A stretch of 64,000 bases of DNA from Agarophyton chilense (Eukaryota; Rhodophyta; Florideophyceae; Gracilariales; Gracilariaceae): contig JARGXX010000040.1 in NCBI GenBank assembly GCA_030374765.1, positions 237,795 to 301,794 on the forward strand, in the 5' to 3' direction. Positions 1 through 9,790 of the stretch are shown piece after piece. The notes under the pieces were generated by a model. It was not told where the DNA came from, did not search any database, and worked only from the letters and a program-made list of their open reading frames with translations. Each line of letters opens with the position of its first letter. Positions within the stretch are counted from its first letter, which is position 1. A program made the translations under genes and the position numbers.

Positions 1-623
1 TGACATGGGAGAAACAAAAATCGATCCGATTTGTTTTGGGGATCTTTGTGTCTTCATGATGCGCATAGCACTCTGCAATAATTTACGATCAATATCCCCA
101 AACATTTTCTTTTGTTCCCTTCCCTGACGGCGGCTTGCCCGTCTGGAAAGGTCATTCAAACCTTCTGAAGCTTGGTCGTCTGCCTTACTTGCTCGCAATG
201 CTTCCGCTAATCTCTTTGCATCTCGGCCTTCAATATCTTCGCCCGTCAGTACGATGAAGTTGCTCATGTAAGGCACAAACACTTCGTTATAGAAGCGAAT
301 GATATCGCCTGTCTCTTCAGTCGTCGATTCCGGTCGTGGCCCACTATCATCGGCAGCATCTTCCGCCAACAAATGCCCGAAATCTCCGAGAAAAATGTTA
401 TGGGACACTGGTGGAGAATTGCTCCGAAATGTAGGATCACTTGTGTGCTCCAATTGATTGTAGTGCCACACGATATGGCGGAACTGCAGTTGGATATGTT
501 GGATCTTGGCCACGCCATCTATCACAAACAGGATGATCAAGTCAATATGTCTGTTGACTGTCAAATTCCATCTGCACCACAGAGCATACTGCACGCTTTT
601 CCACACTGCCGAACGAAGGTTGG
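1..623 (-). pseudogene. RBR-like protein, B-pocket and C-terminal part (copy A)
   Basis: The minus strand encodes the second cyclin-like fold (B pocket) of a retinoblastoma-related protein. Recognisable pieces are NRHIDLIILFVIDGVAKIQ, LQFRHIVWHYNQLEH and DIIRFYNEVFVPYMSNF, which follow the order and spacing of metazoan and plant RB pocket B. RB proteins bind E2F/DP and LxCxE partners and restrain the G1/S transition; that is family knowledge, not shown here. The frame is cut by the window start on its C-terminal side. On its N-terminal side, at about 623, it meets an insertion that copy C lacks. The rest of the gene resumes at 3318. The lesions described for 3318-5407 make it a pseudogene. 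Confidence 0.85.
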
Positions 624-1010
624 TTTGGGTGTCCAAATCAGGGGATCGCAGGCAAGAGAGAGAGAGCATTGCTAAGCAACGAGTGCGCGCGGTTGGCAGC
701 GTGCCGGGGCATTATGCGGGCGTACTGCTCGTCGCGCAAGACCGTAAGAAGGTTTTCCAGTGCGTGGTTGGGTTTGTTGAGCAAAGAGACGGCGTCCATG
801 ACGGCGCACATGAGCGTGGTGTGATGAGCGGTGAAATTGGGCTGATCGGATGCGCGCAGGGACGAGAGCAAGTCGGGAAGTAGGGCGGCGACTACTTCAA
901 AGTGATTTTCGTGAAGGTGATGGAGCACGGCAAGAAGCGCGGAAAGGATGGCGTGCGTATGAATGTCGACAGCTAGTGACAGGATGCCATGTAATGCGCA
1001 CGCGAGCACT
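624..1010 (-). pseudogene. HEAT-like helical repeat fragment (copy A)
   Basis: The minus strand encodes a fragment rich in Leu, Ala and His that reads as paired amphipathic helices (for example HFEVVAALLPDLLSSL and HTTLMCAVMDAVSLLNKPNH), typical of HEAT/ARM-type scaffolds. I cannot name the parent protein. A longer, better version is at 51581-52003. Relative to that copy, this one carries an extra dinucleotide in a CT run near 655-665, which shifts the frame so that it ends soon after LSLLPAIP. It sits directly against the RBR B-pocket exon and belongs to the 2.7 kb insertion in RBR. Confidence 0.55.
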
Positions 1011-1190
1011 TACGTGCCCTGACGCCCGTTCCAACTTGCATTCGTAGTTAGTGCCTTTACATGAGCAATTACTATTGTCTACATAAACACAGCAAGATGA
1101 ATCTGCAGGTCATCTGACTACACGGACGCCGGGGCACCCAAGTTGTCTAAGAAACATAGCTACAGTTGTTACCCCGCTCAATACTTAGTT

Positions 1191-3317
1191 ATGGGCCCAG
1201 CACCAGCCTCATCCTCCGGCACGCGCAGCCGTCCACGTTTTTCTTAGGACCTGAAAAACGTCCTGTGGACTGACGGCAAAGGCAACCAGGAAGATTACGC
1301 AAAGTCAGTGGCACTATAAGACTTCATTTCACGAGAAATTGCCCGACTCAAAATCGAACAAGATGGCGTTACCGATTCGCAGAACAATTCTGAAGAGCCA
1401 GCTGTATGGAAGGTCTCGAGATCTGCGTTCTACGATCAGTGACGAAGATGTTGCTTCAGATGAAGAAGCCGACAAGATCGTCAAAACCATCTATAAGTGA
1501 GATTCGCTGTCTGTTGTCAGTGAGGTTTATGGGAACTTTATCACGCTTCTGAATATGAAGGGCTCCGGCAATTAAACGTTCCCCAATTTCGAACTTAGAT
1601 TAGATGCTTCGGCGTCTAAGTTTCACGCTCAATCTGAATCCGCCAAGTTGCCAGAGTCGCTGACAGCCTTCATGCTTTTGAAAAACTCAGCTGTCGACAA
1701 TGGGCAGCGTGTCTCGGTGCTTGCGGCGACATCAACGAACAGCACTTTGACTGCTACTGCGACGACGACGGATTACCTCAACACTATGTCGTATGAGAAA
1801 ATGGCGTCTGTCTTTCGCCAGTGTGATGAAGTCCCTCATGCACACTCTATCGGCTCCCCACAGCCGCTTTCAATCGCTGCCAATGCAGCACAGCTCCTGC
1901 CGCGCAACTAGAACCGCCCCGACCGTCGCAACAAGGGTAGACTCCTTTCCATGCGCTATCCTTGTGACATTTTCAAGAAGTTTGGTCAACGGAAAAAGAA
2001 CCACAACCCGGATGGTTCCTTACCCTCCCATGTGCGCTGCCTCGACTCCCCAGCTCCATCGCTGAACACGTCGCCGCCGAACAAGTATGGACAGCAGAAT
2101 GATGCCCCGAAGAAGGTTGTTTCTTTTAACTGTGCCACCATGACCAGTTCAACGGCAGCTGTCTCCGCAAATCCCGCGCCTGCCCGTCTCGGTCCTCTCC
2201 TAGATGACGGCGCACCGTACAGTGCCAGCGGACAAGTCGAGCTGCATCTCCTGTCTATCGAACTCGGATTGGCTCCCGACACTCCACATGAAACGATTCC
2301 TGCATCGCTCAACGGCCACACCAGGTAGCAATATGACGTGGGTGCTCATGCAAGCCTCCAGCGCAGCATTCTTGGCTAGATAGTCCTGCGCGCCAAGTCT
2401 GACCTCGGAAATGACATCAACATCACCCACTTAGTGCTCGAAGGATCATCGCAGTGGGTGATCGGGAGAAATGTCACCCCCAAGGCGAACATTGTTCATT
2501 TTGGTATGAACGCTCTGTGCTTCGATGCCAACGGCGCGAACGATCCTTTGAAAATCGTTGATGACGGCTTCCTATCCTATATCTCTGTAGAACGCTTCGC
2601 ATCATCCAAAGGATACCTTGTATTTACTCTCTACTGTCTGTCCGCCGTTGCGCTCGAAAAGTCGCCGTGGGGCGATGTGGAGGCTATCATTGACAATGTG
2701 CACGCGCATGTTTGCGGCCACACCTGCTTTTCGGACTTCAAACTCTTGCTACAGCGCAACAAGCTGTGAAACCGCACTGTCGCCCAGTACGTGGCAGACA
2801 TGGTGAACGATTGCACAGTTTCACCTCCAACGATGAAGGTGTCGATCAGCTCGTTGAACTCGGCATTCAACGACCTCGTATGCATTGATCACTTGTTTCT
2901 GGATCAATTTTGCGTGCTACATTTAATGGACAATGTGTCCCGGCACTCCATTGCCCACGTGATCAAGTCCACGTCTATGCAGGAGGCAGTTACCGGGTTC
3001 GGGGCAAGTTGGGTGGCTCACTTCTGGCACCCACAAGCCACCAGAGGGGACAAAGCGTTTCTCCTTGGAGCATTTCGAGATCATTGCAAGCAGCTTCACA
3101 TCCCGCTCCATGCCGTGCCGCCCCGTCGCCATGCTAAAAACGCAACTAATTGAAAGAATAACATCATTCGCAATGTTTTCTTGAGGCTCAAGTCGGCAGC
3201 CAGCGCAGACATCAACGCTGATCGCTCTGCAGAGAGGGTAAGTCGGCGACGGCACTTGGCGGCGGTCTCCGACAACGCAAGCAGAGAGCGGCGCTTCTTC
3301 TCGTCGGGGCAACGGAG
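1191..3317 (+). pseudogene. Ty1/copia gag-protease-integrase fragment (copy A)
   Basis: A plus-strand copia relic of the same lineage as copia-2 at 36-41 kb. Gag starts with ATG at 1191 (MGPAPASS) and continues through LWTDGKGNQEDY, with a TAG 54 bases in. A decayed zinc knuckle (CDIFKKFGQRKKNHN) lies near 1957-2000. A protease-like motif LGPLLDDGAPYSASG follows near 2185. After it come a pre-integrase stretch with HVCGH near 2705 and an integrase core piece (VCIDHLFLDQF, RGDKAF, RRHAKN) near 2875-3140. It stops inside integrase, and no reverse transcriptase or LTR is seen. Several stops and frameshifts are present. I see nothing in the 180 bases between the HEAT piece and this gag start. Confidence 0.8.
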
Positions 3318-5407
3318 TGGGGCCAAGTCTTCCTAACAACTTTCCTATTCTAGTGCTTGCCAGGGTACACATCTTTTCAAAAAAGAACTCAAGAACTCTT
3401 GCTCTGGCTTCAACATCTCCGTACAGTCGTTCCGGACGCCCCATTTCTTTCAACCTTAGTGTGATCATCGCCTTTGTTTCTATACGTTGTCCTTCTTCGA
3501 TCTTCTGCTTTTGCGGCGTAATCGGGGATTTTTCTACACTTTCTGGCTGTTCATTATGTTCTGGTGACTGATCGGACATCTGTGTGTTCACCAACACTCG
3601 CTCCGTCAAATTTCTCTTTTGGTTAGAACGGGTTCTTCTCATCTTGCGTACAAAGGAAATCTCGACTATATGCTTGAAGAACTCGTACCAGAGGCGAGTC
3701 ATGTCTCCATGCCATCCATTCTAGAATACGAGCGTCACAGCTATTCGAATGATTAACCAAGCGATGTGGCATCTGTGGTACAAGGGTATAGAATGTTTAC
3801 AGCGCCTCGTAAGCTCAAAGGGTGATACATTGAACGCACGATAGGCAACTGTGAAAACGTGAAGATCCCTTCTACCCTAGGCATAGACAGCGGTATCCCA
3901 CGCGAAAGTGAGAAAGCTTTTGTGTAGGATGTAGTTGTGAAGTACATTGCTATTAAACTTTTCAGGCTGTTTGCGTAGCCGACGAAGTTCCTTCTCGAGA
4001 ATACCTTCGATGGTTGAGAAACAGATAGCCAGAGCTTCACGTTTGTACCGGGAATTATTCAGATCCGTAATCACGTCACAAGGCATCAGAGTACCGTCTG
4101 CCAACATCAATGATAGCGTATAATGGGCGACCACCCCCAGTGACCCTTCTCAGATCGTGCGATATAGCCACACTTTCTGGCGGGCATGTGAGACACGTTT
4201 CGCTTCGAGTTTCTGGTCGTTTCTGCTTCAGCTCACTGATCCATGTTGCAGATCGATTGTTGTCAGTGCCGGGAGTGAGAGCAATGTTTGATGATGGAGG
4301 TATAGGAGGCACGATAGTCGTACAGTGCGGCGTAACGACAGCTACTGTGGCCAGTGCCTCCAATGCATCAGGGTGAGTGGACAGATAGCGTGAGAAGCGA
4401 ACCGGGAATGACAGTGACGAATGCATGGCAGATTGAGTGCGCGTGCGACACGGCGTAGGCGGGCGGGCTTATGATGGGGTGACGGCAAAGTCGGAAGCCT
4501 TCCGAAGATTTCGGGGGCGTGGGGTAGGTGCTGCAGACTGGTTTTCGCCGTCCATACGACGTTTGCGATTGAGAGGTGTGGAAGGCTGTGATGAGGCTTT
4601 AGGCGTTGATGGTGCTGCGTGGGTAGTGGGCTGGGCCGGAGATCGTACGGGCACAGACGGGTCCTTGTTGCGTTTGAACAGTGCAGCGACGGATGGTTGT
4701 ACTGGGCGGAGGCTTTGCCACGAATTTGATGTTCCAGCGCATGAAGACTGACGTGGTAAGGGGAGCGAGAGTGGTAAAGCGGCAACGGCAGTAAGCTGTG
4801 GCGCGTGAAGAAAGATACGTTCGTCGCTTACAATACGGTCATCGACAGCGGTGAGTTGTTGTGCATACACTTCATCTATTGACTTGCCATGGGCATCGAT
4901 ATCATCTTCAGTAGCCTGAAAGAACGATAACCGAGTGAGGATAGCGGGGGGTAGGAGAGTTACAACTGCACGTGGGTGCCGCATGTTGCGATTGAAAAGG
5001 TCCTCGGGGGAGCGTGCGTTGAGTATGAACTCCGGAATGTGATGGACTTGGGCATTGGCGGCGGAGAGTAACTGTGTGATGGGAAGCTGGGTATCTGATC
5101 GGCGCGGTAGGCGACGGAGCGATGTAAAGAACACAGGCAGAGGTGTATAGATTCGGGGACCGGGGCTCGGCGGAGTTGTGGATGGTGTGCGCCAAATTAG
5201 CGATACGGGTGGGAAGGGCGAGGCTTTGAACGAGGAGGTTGATACAATCCGCCGGGGGGGACTGCGCTTGCTGTGGTTGCTTGGGCTGTTGGTGGTTGTG
5301 TTGCGAGTGAGTCTGTATGTGAGAGGGGGCGGGAGAGGGGGCAGAACAGCACACGTAAACGCTAATTCAGTGTCCCGAGAATACCGGGAAAATGGAAAGC
5401 AGCGCAT
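3318..5407 (-). pseudogene. RBR-like protein, N-terminal and A-pocket part (copy A)
   Basis: Read on the minus strand from about 5407 down. The end of the RB N-terminal domain shows QLPITQLLSAANAQVHHIPE and then DDRIVSDERIFLHAP, the counterpart of the conserved D-ERxFL motif. A Pro/Ser/Thr-rich linker follows, with TPKAS, TPLNRKRR and TPRPR as possible CDK-type sites. The A pocket shows NNSRYKREALAICFSTIEG and FNVSPFELTR, then RILEWMAWRHDSPLVRVLQ. The B pocket begins near 3400. The A pocket is broken by a frame change at the G-run near 4132, an in-frame TAG near 3880, a frame change near 3775 and another near 3640. All copies share these lesions. The gene continues at 1-623 beyond the insertion. 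Confidence 0.82.
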
Positions 5408-5510
5408 AAATCACACAACCAGCTGAAGAAGCCATATAGTGCACGTGATGAAGCAAATATGAGTTTGTCTGGCGTTAGTGGAGCCAACATGGATGGGAGA
5501 ACTTTTTGAC

Positions 5511-5704
5511 CGAAGGCTACTTTCTTGCATCGTGAGCGCTTGAATGGAAATGAGGCGGCTGCTCCCACAGGTAGACAGCGTTGGGCATGAGCACAGGACT
5601 TGTCAAGTCGAATTTGAATATCGGCTCCGAAACAAATTCGGACCACAGCTATTGCTTTTTTGTAGCTCTTGAGACCGCTACCATCAAAGCTCGGCCGGAG
5701 TTTC
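5511..5704 (-). repeat. Module X, left arm of a large imperfect palindrome (copy A)
   Basis: The minus strand of this block (coding-like LRPSFDGSGLKSYKKAIAVV, then FGADIQIRLDKSCAHAQRC) reappears in inverted orientation at 9118-9306, with roughly nine bases in ten matching by eye. The zinc-finger pair lies between the two arms, so the layout is X-Y...Y'-X'. The peptide is not recognised. The stretch 5408-5510 between X and the RBR frame shows no feature. Confidence 0.8.
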
Positions 5705-6478
5705 ACATCTGATCACTCGTGTGTTCAAAGCTGCAAAAGATACTTTTCGAGCAACGTTATACTAGTATGTATCGTTTTTGAATGGCAACGATACACGTGA
5801 GGGCTTTCCAACATGTACCTCTACCCCACTACAGGAGACAAGCCAGTGACCACCACAATCACTTACTGTCCAACTGTGTTGATATCTCGAATCACTTTGT
5901 TTCCTTCGACGACACCAACTGCGGCAACTGCACCCAGAGCAACGCCGAGCGCATTTCGTTCTGCTTGTTCGTGCCATCTGCACCAGCTTCTGATTTGCAT
6001 ACGCATGTGCGTCTCTTGGAACCCAACGAATGCTGTCGTATGACAGACACCAGCGTCTTGCCATGCGGTCGACATCCATGCTGCCATGCGCTTCCCTCTG
6101 TTTTGGAACGAATATCAACGGCTGTTCAGTCCGTGATTTTGTTGGAGAGCACAGCTCCTGAAGTTCTTTCTGTTCTGATTTATTGACACAAAACTGGTCC
6201 AAGATGATTCACACCGCGTTCAAATTTTGGTTTTCACAGAGGATGGAAACCAGTGTGCTCTTTGGCTGCGATGAGAGATGATGCTCCGTGACGAAAAACT
6301 TCGAGTACTTTCGGATACTAGATTGAAGTGAAACAGATCACACTTTTCAGTACTTGGACGCTGGTGTCGCCGGCGAACACCGAGCTACCTTGCGTCTTTG
6401 CCATCAACGTTGGTCGAGAAATATCGCCCTCTGTGTGTTGAAGCGTTTCTCTCACCGTTCGTTCTGTGTACTTTACAT
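5705..6478. other. Module W, unassigned multi-copy segment (copy A)
   Basis: About 775 bases repeated at 45439-46211, 50806-51580 and 58193-58966 with small differences. All four begin at the same base after a CACATCTGATCACTCG junction, which makes it a distinct mobile or captured module. Both strands have open frames of about 75-150 codons, and none is clearly favoured. The minus frame around 5863-6087 (ALGVALGAVAAVGVVEG, then NKVIRDINTVG) is the most protein-like. No domain was recognised. It lies between the X arm and the zinc-finger gene. Confidence 0.6.
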
Positions 6479-6550
6479 GCGTTTCACTCCTTGCGTCTTC
6501 CCTCGAAATAAGCAAGGCATCTCACACAACAAATAACCCAATCATTTAAT

Positions 6551-7788
6551 ATGGACAATGAACTTGTTGCACACCAGTTTTCGGGGTTTCTCAAGAGAAG
6601 GCGATTGCACTACACAAATCGCAGCAACCAAAACAGAAGAAGCTTAGATGAGTTTCCCCGCGCTCTCCGACTACCGCCGCTTGGAAACCCTCAAGCAGGG
6701 AGTCTTCCAAGCTTTCAATCTCTATTCGGCCGCTCGGAAGATTCAAGACTTCCATCCGGCCATCGATTTATTTCTCAACGACTACCGCCGCTTGGATTAT
6801 CTCAACTGGGAAGTTTTCCGGGTTTGGAATCTTCATTTGGCCGCCCAGACGATTCCAGACTTCCATCTCGCCATCAATTTAGATCTCTTCGACTACCGCC
6901 GCTTGGAAACCCGCAACCACAAAGTCTTCCGAGTTTCCAATCTCTATTCGGCCGCCCGGAAGATTCAAGACTTGGATTCGGTCATCAACCCACTTCTTGC
7001 GATGTCCGTCGGAGTGGAAGTGGAACCGCTCGTCCCGTGTCTCTCGAATGGTTTCAGAAAGCAAGGGGCACTCACCCCATTCTTGCACTCCAGTCCTACG
7101 GAAATGAACACTACACGGAAATCCCACACCAACACCGCCATGGGGAAACAGCGTGGCGAAGAAACAGTGTTCTGGAACTACCTCAGGAGCGCAAGAGTCG
7201 GGATGGAGGCGCCCCAGAGATTGCACAGAGATTTTGTTCAGATAGCATTCGCCAATCTCCAGTTCATGTGCCTTATCCTGCCCCGGAAGCGTCGTGTCTC
7301 GTTCAAGAAGTTTCCAACCGGTCTCCTGAGCACAACCTCCGTGAAGATTCGTTGTTGCCGATACGTACAGCTCCTGCTGGTTGCTCATCATTTCCAACCC
7401 ATCAACCAGGACTCGAAAAACTTGGCATCACAGGCTCCCGTACCAAACGTCCGAAGATTTTCCAGTGTGAGTGGTGTACGAAGTCGTTTGGTCGCAAGCA
7501 TCATAAGGTGCGACACATCCAAGCCATTCATCGAAAAGTGAGTTACTTCAGCTTTCACTGCGGATCTCAATCACGTCGGTCTTTTCTAACATTTCTCTTT
7601 GCAATTGCTTTTGAAACCATCTTCTTTGACATATTCATATTGGATCGGGTAGCCAGGTTTTGCAAAGAGCACTGATCGAATTCCACATGAAAACTGCTCA
7701 TTAAGCTTTCGAGCATTTGCAATTTAGGCTGTACAAGATCTACTTTACGGAGATGGAGGATAATTTGAGCCATGTATGCGCAGAGCAC
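6551..7788 (+). pseudogene. C2H2 zinc-finger protein with 37-residue repeats (copy A)
   Basis: The open frame starts at ATG 6551 and runs to 7675. Residues about 35-155 hold three 37-residue (111-bp) repeats of the type LPPLGNPQAGSLPSFQSLFG...EDSRLPSGHQ. A Ser/Pro/Arg-rich stretch follows, then one C-X2-C-X12-H-X4-H finger (CEWCTKSFGRKHHKVRHIQA...) near 7469-7534. Copy B shows that finger 2 originally followed; here 124 bp holding it are missing. The decayed fingers 3 and 4 remain at about 7665-7788 (HMKTAH; LSHVCAEH-like). Fingers of this type bind DNA or RNA, probably in the nucleus. A second frame on the same strand is also open from 6648 to 7541. The copy is broken and probably non-functional as the full protein. 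Confidence 0.75.
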
Positions 7789-7875
7789 CCCAATCGTCAC
7801 AGTTTACCAACGGGTGTGAGGAAAGTATAGCTTGCGACTCTAGCCGTAATGGAGTAAGTTATCTACAAGCTTCTA

Positions 7876-8679
7876 TCAGTGTTCTATCGCCTGAAGGTTA
7901 TGCTCAGGAGAACTGCTTGGAAACTTCTTGCGTGGAATACAACGCTTGCGGGGCAGAACAAGGCACGGGAACTGCATATTGGTGAATGTTTTCTGAAGAA
8001 ACCCCCTGTGAAATCTCTGGCGCTCCTTCTTCCAGACTATTATGTTCCTGAAGTACTTCCAGAACGTTGCCTCTTCGCCACACTTTTTCCTCATGGTGGC
8101 TGTTGTGTGGCATTTCCGTGGGACTGGAATGAAGTCTTGGTTGGGGTAAGCGCAACTTGCTTCCTGAGACAAATTGAGAGACACCGGACGAAAGGTCCCA
8201 CTTCTACTCCGTTGGACATCACAAGAACTGGATTTATGGCCAAATCCAAGTCTTGAATCTTCCGGGCGGCCAAATGAAGATTCCAAACTTGGGAGAGTTC
8301 TCGGTTGAGATGTTCTAAGCGGGTGTTCTCGGAGAGAGCTGGTTTGATACACGGATGGAAGTCTTGAATCTTCCGGGCGGCCGGAGATGGATTCTAAGCG
8401 TGGAAGACTGCCCGTCTGAGGGTTTCCAAGCGGCGGTAGTTTAGTTGGAGAGCGGGGGGGAAACCCATCTGGGAGTCTTCTGTTTTCGTTGCTGCGATTT
8501 GGGTCGTGCAGCCCACATGCCGAAAGGCCTTGTGAGTAATTAGTATACCTATCTTGATACCGCTGGCAATCGTAAACTGAGAGAAATTCTCTAGTACGCG
8601 AAATAACAAGACACGCATTATAAGCTGTCTTCTTTTCCACACTTTTCTCGCGTTCTATCAGGACGCAAGACCGGATCAT
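7876..8679 (-). pseudogene. Mirrored zinc-finger-related copy without fingers (copy A)
   Basis: A 267-codon minus frame matches the repeat-bearing N-terminal half of the plus-strand gene at 6551. It has two 37-residue repeats (KLPPLGNPQTGSLPRLES; FGRPEDSRLGFGHKSSSC) followed by the same Ser/Arg-rich tail (CAYPNQD, VPRKCHTTATM, SSSPEHNLQ). It stops before the region that encodes fingers. The two copies converge tail to tail, with arms of about 6605-7345 and 7885-8540. The extra N-terminus (MIRSCVLIEREKS) has no equivalent in the plus gene. The matching arrangement recurs at 47613-48485 and 60488-61291. Confidence 0.75.
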
Positions 8680-9117
8680 GTCCTCAAAAGACGGAGAAAG
8701 AAACCTCGGTCACGAAATCACAGGAAAGGGTGATGTAGTCCACACCACACGATAACAAAGAAGAAGCGAGCTGTCCTAAACATAGTAGCGTTGCTATATT
8801 TTTGTTACGTTGTGAATGGCAATTATTTCTTGGAAAGATTTTGCTCCGAGTGGCGGACGCATGTTGAGTGGTTCGAAACTCTGTCAGAATGGCGGGAGTC
8901 CACGCCGGCAACAGAATTGTTCACCTTACCCACCCCACTTGAAGGTGAACGATTGAAGCGGCAACCCCTGCATCTGCAGGCCGTTGTTGTTCGAATATTT
9001 TCTCTCTCAGGACACGGAATGACGCGCCCAGAGGGCACCAGAAATCCTTCAAATAAAAGGCCCATGTACCTCGCGCCCAGCTTGCAGTGGCATCATCTTC
9101 ATCTAGCACGTGAATAC
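8680..9117. other. Spacer without recognised gene (copy A)
   Basis: The only open frames are short and overlap on both strands, and none resembles a known family. Copy C carries about 280 extra bases here (48617-48890), so the region has been edited by insertion or deletion between copies. Confidence 0.5.
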
Positions 9118-9306
9118 CCCGGCCGAGCTTTGATGGTAACGGTCTCAAGAGCGACAAAAAAGCAATAGCTGTGGTCCAAATTCGTTTCGGAGCCGACATT
9201 CACATTCGACTTGACAAATCCTGTGCTCATGCCCAACGCTGTCTGCCTGTTGGAGCAGCCGCCGCATTCCTGTGCAAGCGCTCACGATGCAAGATAGTAG
9301 CCTAGC
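9118..9306 (+). repeat. Module X, right arm of the palindrome (copy A)
   Basis: This is an inverted copy of 5511-5704. The plus strand encodes the same peptide (KAIAVVQIRFGADIHIRLDK, then SCAHAQRCLPVGAAAA) and then ends at a TAG. With the inner arms it defines an imperfect inverted repeat spanning 5511-9306 and centred near 7800-7850. Module W is present only on the left side. Confidence 0.8.
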
Positions 9307-9550
9307 ATCGCATTATCTGCCAACCACTACAATGTATTAGCATTTCATCCAACCGTTTAGAACCAGCACCCAGCCCACTGGTGCTCACCCCGACGCAGTA
9401 ACGCTACTGAAGCTATTCTCTTCTCTCCACTGCACTACAGAGTGCCCCGATCTGGTACGTTTTGAAGAATTGAGTTGAGTACCTGTACAATTTTAAACAA
9501 TATCGCAATGCCCATGTCTATCTATGCCACAGGCACCAGCGATACGCTGT

Positions 9551-9790
9551 ACCGCTGTGAAACACGTACAACATCCATCAGTGACGTACAGATTGACATA
9601 ACCAGTACGTCACCTTAAGTGTCCGGAAGGTCGCATAGTATCCCTATATAAATCCGGCACGTTATCCTCGGAGCTCTTCCGAGAGCTCCAGGCAGACCCT
9701 TTGTGCCGACTATTTCTTGTGTTGAGATCGCTCCCCACACTGCACACGTATGAACTTCAACAACATGTCCGAAGCTCAACTTACAACCGC
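9551..9790. mobile_element. Solo LTR with 5-bp target duplication (copy A)
   Basis: A 230-bp unit at 9556-9785 begins TGTGAAACACG and ends CAACTTACA. It is flanked by ACCGC on both sides (9551-9555 and 9786-9790). Copy C, at 49531-49535, has a single ACCGC with continuous flanks on both sides. That is the empty site and proves insertion rather than deletion. TG/CA termini, the 5-bp duplication and the absence of coding sequence fit a solo LTR left after LTR-LTR recombination. No matching full element is in this window. The same insertion is at 62168-62397 in copy B. Confidence 0.88.
9581..9689 (+). promoter_or_regulatory. Putative LTR promoter: inverted TGACGTAC sites, TATA box, hairpin
   Basis: Inside the solo LTR, GTGACGTAC (9581-9589) and GTACGTCAC (9605-9613) form an inverted pair of bZIP/CRE-like sites. 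TATATAAAT follows at 9645-9653. A perfect 8-bp stem, GGAGCTCT/AGAGCTCC with a TCCG loop, lies at 9670-9689, near where transcription would begin. The order fits a Pol II LTR promoter read on the plus strand. Assignment rests on motifs only. Confidence 0.5.

Noticed and set aside
4437-4751. Plus-strand Arg/Gly-rich ORF, repeated at 44543 and 56925
   Set aside because: It is the exact antisense of the RBR linker and recurs only because the RBR pseudogene is duplicated.
4469-5407. A 312-codon continuous protein gene
   Set aside because: It is the open N-terminal and linker part of the RBR pseudogene and runs into frame breaks in the A pocket.
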